In this document: positions 53,658-61,921 of the stretch, in pieces
How positions within the stretch are numbered: position 1 is the first letter of the stretch
Layout of the letters: each line of letters starts with the position of its first letter
Source of the DNA: Novosphingobium sp.
GTDB lineage: Bacteria; Pseudomonadota; Alphaproteobacteria; Sphingomonadales; Sphingomonadaceae
Assembly: GCF_027486195.1 (NCBI RefSeq)
Contig: NZ_JAIXPP010000001.1
Location: 1-64,000, forward strand
Direction of reading: 5' to 3'
DNA length: 64,000 nucleotides
The notes under the pieces: generated by a model
Told to the model about the DNA's origin: nothing
Databases searched by the model: none
Seen by the model: only the letters and a program-made list of their open reading frames with translations
Position numbers and translations under genes: made by a program

Positions 53658-54398
53658 CTACGCCGCGAGATATTCCCCGCCCGTAACGAACACCACCTGC
53701 CCCTGGATCATCGCCGCCGAGGGGCTCGCGAGGTATTCGATCAGGCTGCAATAATCGTCATGCGTCACGTTGCGCCCGCTCGGGCTGGCGGCGGCGGCGG
53801 CGGCAAGGATTTCCTCGGTCTTCTCGCCGTAAACCTGCCGGAGCGCCTCGGTATCGACCGCGCTGGGGGCGACGCAATTGGCCCGCACGCCGAGCGGAGC
53901 CAGCTCACGCGCGAGATAGCGGATCAGGCTTTCCGCGAGCGACTTGCCTGCGCCGACCGCAGCATAGTTCGGAATGACCGTGCGGCTGCCCCGGCTCGAC
54001 AGGAAGAACACCGTGCTGCCCCGGCGGAACAGCTTCACGGCGGGCTGCACCAGATAGACAAGCGCCGTGCCGTTCAGATTGATTGCCTCGGTAAAGGTCA
54101 CCGGATCGACCGTCAGCAGCGGTTCGGGCAGCACTTTCACCGCGCAATGGACAAGCTGGTCGAGCCGGTCCGTCTTCGCTGCGACCTCAGCCACTACCGC
54201 CTGCGCCCCTTCCGGCGTGCTCACATCACCCTGAATCAGATGGCAGCGCGCGCCGAGCGCCTCGATCTCCGCCTTGGCGCTATCCGCCGAGGCCTGATCG
54301 GCGCGGAAGTTCAGGAACACATCGGTATCGGGCTTCGCAAAACGCTTGGCGATGGCAAGCCCGATACCCTTCGTGCCGCCGGTGACGAAAATGGACAT
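53658..54398 (-). CDS. FabL-like short-chain dehydrogenase/reductase
   Basis: A 246-residue SDR. The cofactor loop TGGTKGIGLAIAKRF is normal. The catalytic Tyr and Lys read NYAAVGAGKS, a Y-x6-K spacing rather than the usual Y-x3-K. This spacing, with SAVDTEALRQ and AAMIQGQVVFVTGG, matches FabL/enoyl-ACP reductase III (B. subtilis type). A role as enoyl-thioester reductase in the neighbouring CoA pathway is therefore likely, rather than a 3-hydroxy dehydrogenase. Cytosolic, NAD(P)H-dependent. It follows the EthD gene by 12 bases in the same operon. Confidence 0.85.
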   Translation of the reverse strand: MSIFVTGGTKGIGLAIAKRFAKPDTDVFLNFRADQASADSAKAEIEALGARCHLIQGDVSTPEGAQAVVAEVAAKTDRLDQLVHCAVKVLPEPLLTVDPVTFTEAINLNGTALVYLVQPAVKLFRRGSTVFFLSSRGSRTVIPNYAAVGAGKSLAESLIRYLARELAPLGVRANCVAPSAVDTEALRQVYGEKTEEILAAAAAASPSGRNVTHDDYCSLIEYLASPSAAMIQGQVVFVTGGEYLAA

Positions 54399-54410
54399 GG
54401 CCCCAGCTCC

Positions 54411-54728
54411 TTAGCCGACGTTGCCGATGGAGGACGTCAGCGTCACGCCGAAACGCTCGATCATCCCGCCGGCATCGGTGCGCAGCGCGAGCCATTCCGG
54501 CGTATGCTCATCGCGCTCCATCGCGGCCTTGTCCGCCCAGGTCATGATCGCGAAGCGGTAGGCCCCGGCCTCGGCGCCTTCGAGGCCTTCTGCCACCAGA
54601 ATCGTCTCAAGGCTGGTGAGGTTCGGCAGCGCCCGAGCGAGCGGCGCGTGGACATTGGCATAGGCGGTTTCGAAGGCCTCGCGGTCTTCCGGCTTGGGCG
54701 CCGACCACACGGCAACGAGCTTGAGCAT
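54411..54728 (-). CDS. EthD-domain protein
   Basis: A 105-residue dimeric alpha-beta-barrel protein: LKLVAVWSAPKPEDREAFETAY, then ANVHAPLARALP with the family histidine and the second half strand AYRFAIMTWADKAAMERD. Related to the EthD protein at 32042 but clearly diverged. The ATG at 54728 follows GGGAGAG; the track start at 54749 is not needed. First gene of the minus-strand operon with the FabL-like reductase, divergent from the P450 gene. Function unknown, perhaps an isomerase, lyase or stabiliser in the pathway. Confidence 0.78.
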   Translation of the reverse strand: MLKLVAVWSAPKPEDREAFETAYANVHAPLARALPNLTSLETILVAEGLEGAEAGAYRFAIMTWADKAAMERDEHTPEWLALRTDAGGMIERFGVTLTSSIGNVG

Positions 54729-54801
54729 CTGTTCTCTCCCGCGGCGCATGTCGCTGATAGGGCACTTTGCTGCGCCCCTTGCGCCTTCGGCCGGAGGCTA
54801 C

Positions 54802-54843
54802 CAAACAAGTGTTTGCTATGGCAAGGGCGCAATGATAGCAAAC
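54802..54843. promoter_or_regulatory. overlapping inverted repeats in the divergent EthD/P450 promoter
   Basis: CAAACAAGTGTTTG (54802-54815) is a perfect six-base-arm palindrome. It overlaps a larger pair, GTTTGCTAT (54811-54819) and ATAGCAAAC (54835-54843), whose nine-base arms match perfectly. Both lie between the two divergent operons, 29 to 70 bases before the P450 start. This is the layout of a TetR-type operator; a TetR gene ends the P450 operon. Confidence 0.6.
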
Positions 54844-54871
54844 CGTCCTGCCGGGAGCTTTTTCGAACGCC

Positions 54872-56092
54872 ATGTCCAATACCGCACTCGTCTTCGATCC
54901 GCGCGATCCGGACGTCATCCAGCGCCCGCTGGAAACGTTGCTGCGCTTGCAGGCGCAAGATCCGGTGCACTGGTCGCCGCTGCTCAAGGGCTGGGTGCTG
55001 ACGCGGCACGACGACGTGAAGTCGGTGCAGATGAACAGCGGGATCACCTCGGACCGGTTGACCCCGTTTTTCGAAAGCCAGCAGGGCGAAGAACGCGCGC
55101 GGCTGAATGATCTGATCCGCTATCTGAACACCTGGGTCGTCTTCAAGGATCCGCCCGATCACACCCGCCTGCGCACCTTGCTCAACAAGGTGGTGACGCC
55201 CGCGGTGATGCGCGATCTGGAAGGCGGGATCACCGAACTGGCCGACGGCCTGCTCGACCGGATTGCAGCACGCGGTGATGGCCGCTTCGAATGCATCAGC
55301 GAGTTTGCCAATCCCCTCCCCGCCAGTGTGATCATGGATCTGCTCGGCGTGCCGCGCGAGGATATGGAGAACTTGCGCGACTGGTCGATGCAGTTGCAGC
55401 CCTTCCTCGGCAATGCCACCAGCACCGGCGACAAGTATGAGACCGGGCGCGCAGGCATTGTCGCGATGGCGGATTACTTCCGCGATGCGGCGAAGGACCG
55501 GCAGGCCAACCCGCGCGGCGATGTTATTTCGCACTTCGTGATGCTGCAGCAAACCGGCCAGATCACCGAGGATGAGGTTCTCGGCTCGTGCATCCTTTTC
55601 CTGTTCGCCGGGCATGAGACGACCACCAACCTCATCGGCAATGGCATCCGTGCGCTGCTCGAAAACCCTGACCAGAAGGCGCGGCTGCTCGCCGATCCTT
55701 CGCTTTCCGCCAGCGCGGTAGAGGAAATGCTGCGCTTCGAAGGGCCGACCGGCGCCGTCGTGCGCGTGGTGAAAGAGCCCTTCGAAATGCGCGGCAAGAC
55801 GCTCAACAAGGGCGACCGGGTCTATGCCATGGTCAATGCCGCCAACCACGATCCCGCCGTGTTCGAAGCTGCCGCGCATTTCGATATCGGCCGCACGCCT
55901 AACCGCCACCTTACCTTCAACCACGGCATCCACTTCTGCCTTGGTGCACCGCTGGCCCGGGCCGAGGCCCGCATCGCGATAAGCCGCTTCTTCGCGCGCT
56001 TCCCCGACGCAGCCATGGCGAGCGATACAGTGGAATACATGGACACGCTGACCATGCGCGGCGTGCGCGAAATGCCGATGGTGACCGGATAA
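54872..56092 (+). CDS. cytochrome P450
   Basis: A 406-residue soluble bacterial P450. The oxygen-activating I-helix motif is LFLFAGHETTTNLI, the E-x-x-R pair is in VEEMLRFEGP, and the haem loop FNHGIHFCLGAPLARAE carries the cysteine ligand. It hydroxylates a C-H bond using electrons from a ferredoxin; no ferredoxin or reductase gene is in the window, so it must borrow one. Family resemblance is to the CYP enzymes of terpenoid and steroid degraders, but the number cannot be set by eye. It begins a four-gene plus-strand operon. Confidence 0.94.
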   Translation: MSNTALVFDPRDPDVIQRPLETLLRLQAQDPVHWSPLLKGWVLTRHDDVKSVQMNSGITSDRLTPFFESQQGEERARLNDLIRYLNTWVVFKDPPDHTRLRTLLNKVVTPAVMRDLEGGITELADGLLDRIAARGDGRFECISEFANPLPASVIMDLLGVPREDMENLRDWSMQLQPFLGNATSTGDKYETGRAGIVAMADYFRDAAKDRQANPRGDVISHFVMLQQTGQITEDEVLGSCILFLFAGHETTTNLIGNGIRALLENPDQKARLLADPSLSASAVEEMLRFEGPTGAVVRVVKEPFEMRGKTLNKGDRVYAMVNAANHDPAVFEAAAHFDIGRTPNRHLTFNHGIHFCLGAPLARAEARIAISRFFARFPDAAMASDTVEYMDTLTMRGVREMPMVTG

Positions 56093-56099
56093 AAGCACG

Positions 56100-57635
56100 A
56101 TGATCGAAGCCCCCGCCTTTGGCATGGCCAGCATCTGGGCCGCCCACGCCCGTTTCGCGCCCGATCGGATCGCGGCAATCTGCGGCACCCGGCAGCTGAC
56201 CTGGGGCGAATTCGACCGCGCGACCTGCCGGGTGGCCAATGCCCTGCGCGCGATCGGCGCAGCGCATGACGAGCCGGTCGCGCTGGTCATGACCAATTCT
56301 CTCGAAATGCTGGAAGTGATGTTCGGCATCGTACGCGCCGGGGCCTGCATGGTGCCCATCAGCGGCATGCTGACAGGTGCGCAGATCGCGACGATGATGG
56401 CCGACAGCGGCGCGCGCACCGTTTTCGTCTCTGCCGGAAACCGCGCGTTGGTTGAAGCTGCGGAGCTTCCCGTCAGCGTGCGGCGCATCGCCATCGGCTT
56501 TACGGGCGAAGGCTGGGAAGCGGGCGACGCGCTGCTCGCCGCCGCGCCGGAAACCGACCCCGGCGTGCGCAACCGCCCGGAAGACCGCTTCAACATCATC
56601 TACAGCTCCGGCACCACGGGCCTGCCCAAGGGCATCGTGCAGAGCCACGGCGCGCGCACGCATTTTGCGTGGTCCAATGCGCTGGAGCTGGGCATGTCGC
56701 GCGACAGCATCGCGCTCGTCACCACCGCGCTCTATTCGAACGGCACGATGTTCATGGTCCTCCCGCCATTGCTGCTGGGCGCGACCGTGGTCATCATGGA
56801 ACAGTTCAGCCCCGCCGGCGCGCTGGCGCTGATCGAGCGGCAGCGCGTGACCCACGCGTTCATGGTGCCCACCCAGTGCATCGTCACGCTCGATGATCCC
56901 GCGCTGGGCACGCATGATCTTTCGAGCCTCAAGGCGCTGCTTTCCGCCGGTTCCTCGCTGCGGGCCGATACGCGCGAGGCGGTGATCGAGCGGATGACCC
57001 CGCATGTCTACGAGCTCTACGGCTTCAGCGAGGGCTTCGCGACGATGCGCAAGCCCGGCGACGCGCCCGCGCGGCCCGGTGCGGTCGGGCGGCCGGTGAT
57101 CGGCTTCGACCTGCGCATCGTGGGCGGTGACGACCGGGAATGCGCGCGCGGCGACGTGGGCGAAATCGTCGGGCACGGCCTTGGCGTGATGGCCGGATAC
57201 CACAATCGCCCGGATCTCGACGAGGCGATCCTCTGGCACAGCCCATCGGGCGAGGCATTCCTGCGCAGCGGTGATCTGGGTTATGTGGATGAGGAAGGCT
57301 TCCTCCACATCGTCGATCGCAAGAAGGACATGATCCTCTCCGGCGGGTTCAACATTTTCCCGGCAGACCTCGAAGCCGTGATCGGCGAGCACCCCGAGGT
57401 TCAGGACGTGACCGTGATCGGCATTCCGCATCCCAAATGGGGGGAAACGCCGCTCGCGCTGGTCATCCCGCGCGGGAACCCCGATCCGGCGACGCTGCTC
57501 GAATGGGCGAACGCCCGGCTGGCGCGCACACAGCGGCTGGCGGGGCTGGAACTGAGGACCGAGTTTCCGCGCAATGCGCTGGGCAAAGTGCTGAAGCGCG
57601 AACTGCGCGCACCTTGGTGGGATAACGCGAAATGA
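56100..57635 (+). CDS. acyl-CoA ligase (AMP-binding family)
   Basis: A 511-residue second adenylate-forming ligase. The nucleotide motif is IIYSSGTTGLPKGIVQSHG, then YELYGFSEGFATMR, then FLRSGDLGYVDEEGFLHIVDRKKDMILSGGFNIFP. The final catalytic Lys is in FPRNALGKVLKREL. It differs from the ligase at 51964 throughout, so the two probably act on different acids or steps. It starts seven bases after the P450 stop and overlaps the thiolase start. Confidence 0.92.
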   Translation: MIEAPAFGMASIWAAHARFAPDRIAAICGTRQLTWGEFDRATCRVANALRAIGAAHDEPVALVMTNSLEMLEVMFGIVRAGACMVPISGMLTGAQIATMMADSGARTVFVSAGNRALVEAAELPVSVRRIAIGFTGEGWEAGDALLAAAPETDPGVRNRPEDRFNIIYSSGTTGLPKGIVQSHGARTHFAWSNALELGMSRDSIALVTTALYSNGTMFMVLPPLLLGATVVIMEQFSPAGALALIERQRVTHAFMVPTQCIVTLDDPALGTHDLSSLKALLSAGSSLRADTREAVIERMTPHVYELYGFSEGFATMRKPGDAPARPGAVGRPVIGFDLRIVGGDDRECARGDVGEIVGHGLGVMAGYHNRPDLDEAILWHSPSGEAFLRSGDLGYVDEEGFLHIVDRKKDMILSGGFNIFPADLEAVIGEHPEVQDVTVIGIPHPKWGETPLALVIPRGNPDPATLLEWANARLARTQRLAGLELRTEFPRNALGKVLKRELRAPWWDNAK

Positions 57636-58882
57636 CGGACGCCTACATCGTCGGCAGCTATTCGAGCAGCTTCGGCAAGTTCCCCGATCGCAGCTTCAAG
57701 GATCTGACGCGCGAGGTCTATCTTGGCGTTCTGGCCGATGCGGGGCTGGCCAATGGCAACGACATCGGCATGGCCTGGTTCGGCAATTGCGGCATGTGGA
57801 CCGATGGCCAGGGCAGCATTCGCGGGCAGGTCTGCCTCACCCCGCTGGTGCGCGAAGGACTGTTTCCCGAGCGGGTGCCGGTCATCAACGTCGAAGGCGG
57901 CTGCGCCACCGCATCCATCGCGCTCCACGGCGCGTGGAAGGATGTGCTGAGCGGCCAGACCGATCTCAGCATCGCCATCGGCGTCGAAAAGACCTTCAAT
58001 CCCGCCATGCCGGAGCGGACCAAGGCGCTGTTCGATGGCGGAATCGACCAGTATGATCCCGCAGAGTGGATGGCCTACTATTCCGAGGCCGGAGAAGCAT
58101 CGGGCAAGCCGTTCGAACCGGGGCCGGGCCGGACCATCTTCATGGATACTTACGCCATGCAGGCCGCGTGGCACATGCGCACTTACGGCACGACCGAGCG
58201 CCAGATCGCCATGGCCTGCGCCAAGAACCACACGGCATCCGTGCACAATCCCAAGGCGCAGTACCGCTTTGCCCTGACCCCGGAGGATGTTCTCGCGGAC
58301 AGGCCGGTCAGTTGGCCCCTCACCCGCGCGATGTGTGCGCCGATCGGCGATGGCGCGGCGGCGGCGCTGGTCTGTTCGGGCGCATGGCTGGCGCGCCAGC
58401 CCGCAGCGGTTCGTGCGCGCGCTGTCCGGATCGCGGCGAGCACAATGACGGCGGGCAAGTATCGCCGGCTGGACGAGCCGGGGCTTTCCAAGCTCGCCGC
58501 CGAACGGGCCTACAAGGCAGCGGGGCTGACACCGGCCGACATCGATCTCGCCGAAGTGCATGATGCGACATCGTTCTGCGAGATCTACCAGTCCGAGATG
58601 CTCGGCTTCTGCGGCATGGGCGAAGGCGGCCGGCTCGTCGAAAGCGGTGCGACCACGCTCGGCGGGTCGATCCCGATCAACCTTTCGGGCGGGCTCGTCA
58701 GCAAGGGGCACCCCGTCGGCGCGACGGGGCTTTCGATGATCGACGAGCTCATGCTGCAACTGCGCGGCGAGGCCGGACCCCGGCAAGTCAGCGGTGCGCG
58801 CATCGGGCTGGCCGAGAATGGCGGCGGCGTCATGGGCTTTGACGAGGCGGCCTGCTCGGTTACCATCCTGCAGCGGGATTGA
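57632..58882 (+). CDS. SCP2-type thiolase family protein
   Basis: A 416-residue thiolase-fold enzyme. The acyl-accepting cysteine is in NVEGGCATASIALHGA, the histidines in EVHDATSFCEIY and VSKGHPVGATGLSMI. The C-terminal C-x-G found in acetyl-CoA acetyltransferases is replaced by LAENGGGVMGF. That is typical of SCP2-type thiolases and lipid-transfer proteins such as those used in side-chain removal in steroid or terpenoid breakdown. Its ATG overlaps the ligase stop (ATGA). Whether it cleaves 3-ketoacyl-CoA or runs a retro-aldol-type role with a partner is not clear. Confidence 0.88.
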   Translation: MTDAYIVGSYSSSFGKFPDRSFKDLTREVYLGVLADAGLANGNDIGMAWFGNCGMWTDGQGSIRGQVCLTPLVREGLFPERVPVINVEGGCATASIALHGAWKDVLSGQTDLSIAIGVEKTFNPAMPERTKALFDGGIDQYDPAEWMAYYSEAGEASGKPFEPGPGRTIFMDTYAMQAAWHMRTYGTTERQIAMACAKNHTASVHNPKAQYRFALTPEDVLADRPVSWPLTRAMCAPIGDGAAAALVCSGAWLARQPAAVRARAVRIAASTMTAGKYRRLDEPGLSKLAAERAYKAAGLTPADIDLAEVHDATSFCEIYQSEMLGFCGMGEGGRLVESGATTLGGSIPINLSGGLVSKGHPVGATGLSMIDELMLQLRGEAGPRQVSGARIGLAENGGGVMGFDEAACSVTILQRD

Positions 58883-58889
58883 GGCGGTC

Positions 58890-59540
58890 ATGCCGAGGGG
58901 AGCTGTGCAAGTGACCAACCGAGTCGCCGAAGCCCCGGCGGATCCCCAGCCCAAGGCCGAAGCGCGTGGGGGCGAAAGCCGACGCGAGGCGCTGCTGGAT
59001 GCGGCCGCCGCCATGTTCGCGGCCAAGGGGTATGACGGCACGTCGATCCGCGACATCGCCGGCGCGGTCGGGATGCTGCCGGGCTCGCTCTACTATCACT
59101 TCAAGTCCAAAGAAGACATGCTGATCGCGGTCTACCGCAAGGGCGTGGCGCGCTTCGAGGCCGCGATCGACGAGGCATTAGGCAAAACTGGGGTCAAAAC
59201 CGTGAGCGAGCCGTGGCAGGCGATCGAGGCGGCCTGTGCGGCGCACCTTTCGATCCTGCTCGATGGCGGCGATTATGCGCGGATCGTCAATCCGGAATTC
59301 GTGCGCTCGTTCCCGCCCGCGATGCTGCCAACGCTGAATGCGGAGCGCGACCGCTACGAGCGCCATTTTGAAAAGCTGATCGCCGCACTGCCGCTTGCTC
59401 CCGAGACGGATCGCTGGCTGTTCAAGGTCGCGCTTTTCGGCAGTCTGAACTGGTCGCAGACCTGGTATCGCAAGGGCCGGTACACACCCGGTGACATTGC
59501 TGCAGCATTCATCGGCATGCTGCGGCAAAAGGGAGCCTGA
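58890..59540 (+). CDS. TetR-family transcriptional regulator
   Basis: About 216 residues. The HTH is REALLDAAAAMFAAKGYDGTSIRDIA then GMLPGSLYYHFKSKEDMLIAVY, and the C domain resembles TetR_C_33/KstR2-like regulators (YARIVNPEFVRSFPP ... YERHFEKLIAAL). Two starts are possible: ATG 58890 with GAGG nearby, or GTG 58911 with GAGGGGA nine bases before it. It is the last gene of the P450 operon (7-base gap from the thiolase) and likely represses it through the palindromes at 54802. Confidence 0.9.
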   Translation: MPRGAVQVTNRVAEAPADPQPKAEARGGESRREALLDAAAAMFAAKGYDGTSIRDIAGAVGMLPGSLYYHFKSKEDMLIAVYRKGVARFEAAIDEALGKTGVKTVSEPWQAIEAACAAHLSILLDGGDYARIVNPEFVRSFPPAMLPTLNAERDRYERHFEKLIAALPLAPETDRWLFKVALFGSLNWSQTWYRKGRYTPGDIAAAFIGMLRQKGA

Positions 59541-59704
59541 TACTGCCCCTGGCTACCCTCGGAAAATGGCACGGAAAGCCAGAAAAATGGCCAGATAAAT
59601 CATCGTGCTGAAGCGCTGTGTATGGTGCAATCAAGCATGGCGGTCTAACCAGTCGATAAACATGGACCCGGGCAACGCCGGGCCGCGAGGAGAGGGATAT
59701 AGAT

Positions 59705-61822
59705 ATGCGCATTTCCTTTGTGCGAAAGCTTGGCCTGGCATCCAGCCTCGCGCTGGCAGTGGGCGCCATCGCGGTCCCGGGTGCGATGGCCACGGTGACC
59801 GAGGCGATGCTGCGCGCCGTGCCGGGCGCCGAATGGCTCACCTACGGCGGCGACTATGCCGAGCAGCGCTTCTCCCCGCTCAAGCTGGTCAACGAATACA
59901 ACGTCGATCAACTGGGCCTTGCCTGGTATGCCGACATGGACACCGCACGCGGGCAGGAAGCCACGCCGCTGGTGCATGATGGCGTGCTTTATGTGACCAC
60001 CGCCTGGTCGATGGTGAAAGCTTACGACGCGAAGACCGGCAAGCCGCTCTGGGCCTATGATCCCAAGGTGCCGCGCAGCACGCTGTACCGCGCCTGCTGC
60101 GATGCGGTGAACCGGGGCGTTGCGCTCTATGGCGACAAGCTGTTTGTTGCGGCGCTGGATGGCCGGCTGATCGCGCTTGATCAGAAATCGGGCAAAGTGC
60201 TTTGGGAGAAGGTCACCGTCCCCAACCAGACCGACTACACCATCACCGGCGCGCCGCGCATCGTGAAGGGCCGTGTGCTGATCGGTGCTGCGGGGTCCGA
60301 ATACAAGGCGCGCGGCTATATCGCGGCTTACGACACCGAGACCGGGAGCGAGGTCTGGCGCTTCAACACCGTGCCCGGCAACCCCGCCAAGGGCTTCGGC
60401 AAGGAAGGACTCAACAAGGCCGCGCACGAAGCCGCGGCCAAGACCTGGGGCAACAAGTGGTGGGAGCTGGGCGGTGGCGGCACCGTCTGGGATTCGATCA
60501 CCTATGATCCGGAAACCAACCTCGTCCTCTTCGGCACCGGCAATGCCGAACCGTGGAACCCGGCGGCGAACGGGCGTGAGGGTGACAGCCTCTACACCTC
60601 CTCGATCGTGGCGGTGAATGCCGATACCGGCCAGTATGCCTGGCACTATCAGGAAACCCCGGAAGACCGCTGGGACTTCGATTCCGATCAGCAGATCACC
60701 ATCGCGGATATCAACATCGGCGGCGAGAAGCGCCATGTCGCCATGCACGCGCCCAAGAACGGGCACGTCTATGTGCTCGATGTGAAGACCGGCAAGTTCA
60801 TCTCTGGCACGCCGTGGGTGCCGGTAAACTGGGCAACCGGCCTCGATCCGGCGACAGGCCGACCCAAGATCAACCCGGATGCGCAATATGAAAAAACCGG
60901 CAAGCCCTTCATCAGCCTGCCCGGCGCGGTCGGCGCGCATAGCTGGCAGCCGCAGAGCTACAGCCCCAAGACCGGCTATCTCTACATCCCGACCAACCTC
61001 GCAGGATGGCCTTACCTTGCCGCCAAGGACTGGAAGCCGGGCACCGTCGGGTGGTCGATCGGAATGGACGGCTATGCCGTGGCGATGCCGGCCGATCTCA
61101 AGGTCCAGGAAGGCGCCAAGGCGGCAACCAAAGGCCAGCTGGTCGCATGGGACGTGGCAAACAAGAAGGCCGCATGGCGAGTTGACCTCACCGGTCCTTC
61201 GAACGGCGGCGTGCTTTCGACTGCGGGCAACCTCGTGTTCCAGGGCACTTCGGGCGGCGAATTCGTGGCCTACACCGCCGACAAGGGCGAAAAGCTGTGG
61301 TCGTTCCCGGCCCAGAGCGGCATCATCGCCGCGCCGATGACCTATGCCATCGGCGGCGAGCAATATGTCGCCATCCTCGTCGGCTGGGGCGGCGTGTGGG
61401 ATGTCGCCACCGGCGTGCTGGCCAACAAGGGCGGCGCCGGGCGCAACATCAGCCGTCTGATGGTGTTCAAGCTCGGCGCTTCGGGCCAGTTGCCCGCGCC
61501 GCCGCCGATGAACCAGATGGTGCTCGATCCGCCGCCGTTCACCGGCACACAGGCGCAGGCGACCCATGGCGGGCAACTCTATGGCCGGTATTGCGCCATG
61601 TGCCACGGCGACGCTGCCATTTCGGGCAGTCTGAACCCGGACCTGCGCCATTCCGGCGTGATCGGTTCGGCTGAAGCGGTGAAGGCGATCGTCATCGGCG
61701 GCCAGTTGCACCAGATGGGCATGGTCTCGTTCAAGGCGGCACTCAAGCCGGCGGACGCCGAAGCCATCCGCCTGTACATCATCAAGCGGGCCAACGAGGA
61801 CAAGGCGCTGGCCAGCCGCTGA
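59705..61822 (+). CDS. PQQ-dependent quinohemoprotein alcohol dehydrogenase
   Basis: A 705-residue periplasmic enzyme. After the signal peptide (LASSLALAVGAIAVPGAMA) comes an eight-bladed propeller. It has the vicinal-cysteine ring YRACCDAVNRG that packs on PQQ, ETGSEVWRFNT, the catalytic aspartate region EDRWDFDSDQQ, tryptophan-docking repeats, and a C-terminal cytochrome c domain with YCAMCHGD (about residues 620-700). This is the type II (soluble) alcohol dehydrogenase layout. It oxidises an alcohol to an aldehyde and passes electrons to the respiratory chain. GAGGAGAGGG sets the ATG at 59705. No PQQ-synthesis genes are in the window. Confidence 0.94.
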   Translation: MRISFVRKLGLASSLALAVGAIAVPGAMATVTEAMLRAVPGAEWLTYGGDYAEQRFSPLKLVNEYNVDQLGLAWYADMDTARGQEATPLVHDGVLYVTTAWSMVKAYDAKTGKPLWAYDPKVPRSTLYRACCDAVNRGVALYGDKLFVAALDGRLIALDQKSGKVLWEKVTVPNQTDYTITGAPRIVKGRVLIGAAGSEYKARGYIAAYDTETGSEVWRFNTVPGNPAKGFGKEGLNKAAHEAAAKTWGNKWWELGGGGTVWDSITYDPETNLVLFGTGNAEPWNPAANGREGDSLYTSSIVAVNADTGQYAWHYQETPEDRWDFDSDQQITIADINIGGEKRHVAMHAPKNGHVYVLDVKTGKFISGTPWVPVNWATGLDPATGRPKINPDAQYEKTGKPFISLPGAVGAHSWQPQSYSPKTGYLYIPTNLAGWPYLAAKDWKPGTVGWSIGMDGYAVAMPADLKVQEGAKAATKGQLVAWDVANKKAAWRVDLTGPSNGGVLSTAGNLVFQGTSGGEFVAYTADKGEKLWSFPAQSGIIAAPMTYAIGGEQYVAILVGWGGVWDVATGVLANKGGAGRNISRLMVFKLGASGQLPAPPPMNQMVLDPPPFTGTQAQATHGGQLYGRYCAMCHGDAAISGSLNPDLRHSGVIGSAEAVKAIVIGGQLHQMGMVSFKAALKPADAEAIRLYIIKRANEDKALASR

Positions 61823-61835
61823 GGCATTGCTTCAA

Positions 61836-61898
61836 ACTGCCGGCGACGTGGATGCCGGCCCTGCAAATGGGCAGGGCCGGGTCCGCTTCGCCGGCAGT
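61836..61898. terminator. nested hairpin between convergent genes
   Basis: Outer arms ACTGCCGGCGA/TCGCCGGCAGT (11 perfect pairs) enclose inner arms CCGGCCCTGC/GCAGGGCCGG (10 perfect pairs, six-base loop). It lies between the convergent alcohol dehydrogenase and PhyH genes. There is no T run, so it may block read-through in both directions with Rho or protect 3' ends. Confidence 0.6.
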
Positions 61899-61921
61899 CG
61901 GCATCTCACGAAACCGGCGGA

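Noticed and set aside
54542-56599. 685-residue minus-strand ORF opposite the P450
   Set aside because: Shadow; the P450 and EthD genes account for the interval.
59645-61711. 688-residue minus-strand ORF opposite the PQQ dehydrogenase
   Set aside because: Shadow of a gene with signal peptide, propeller and haem motifs.
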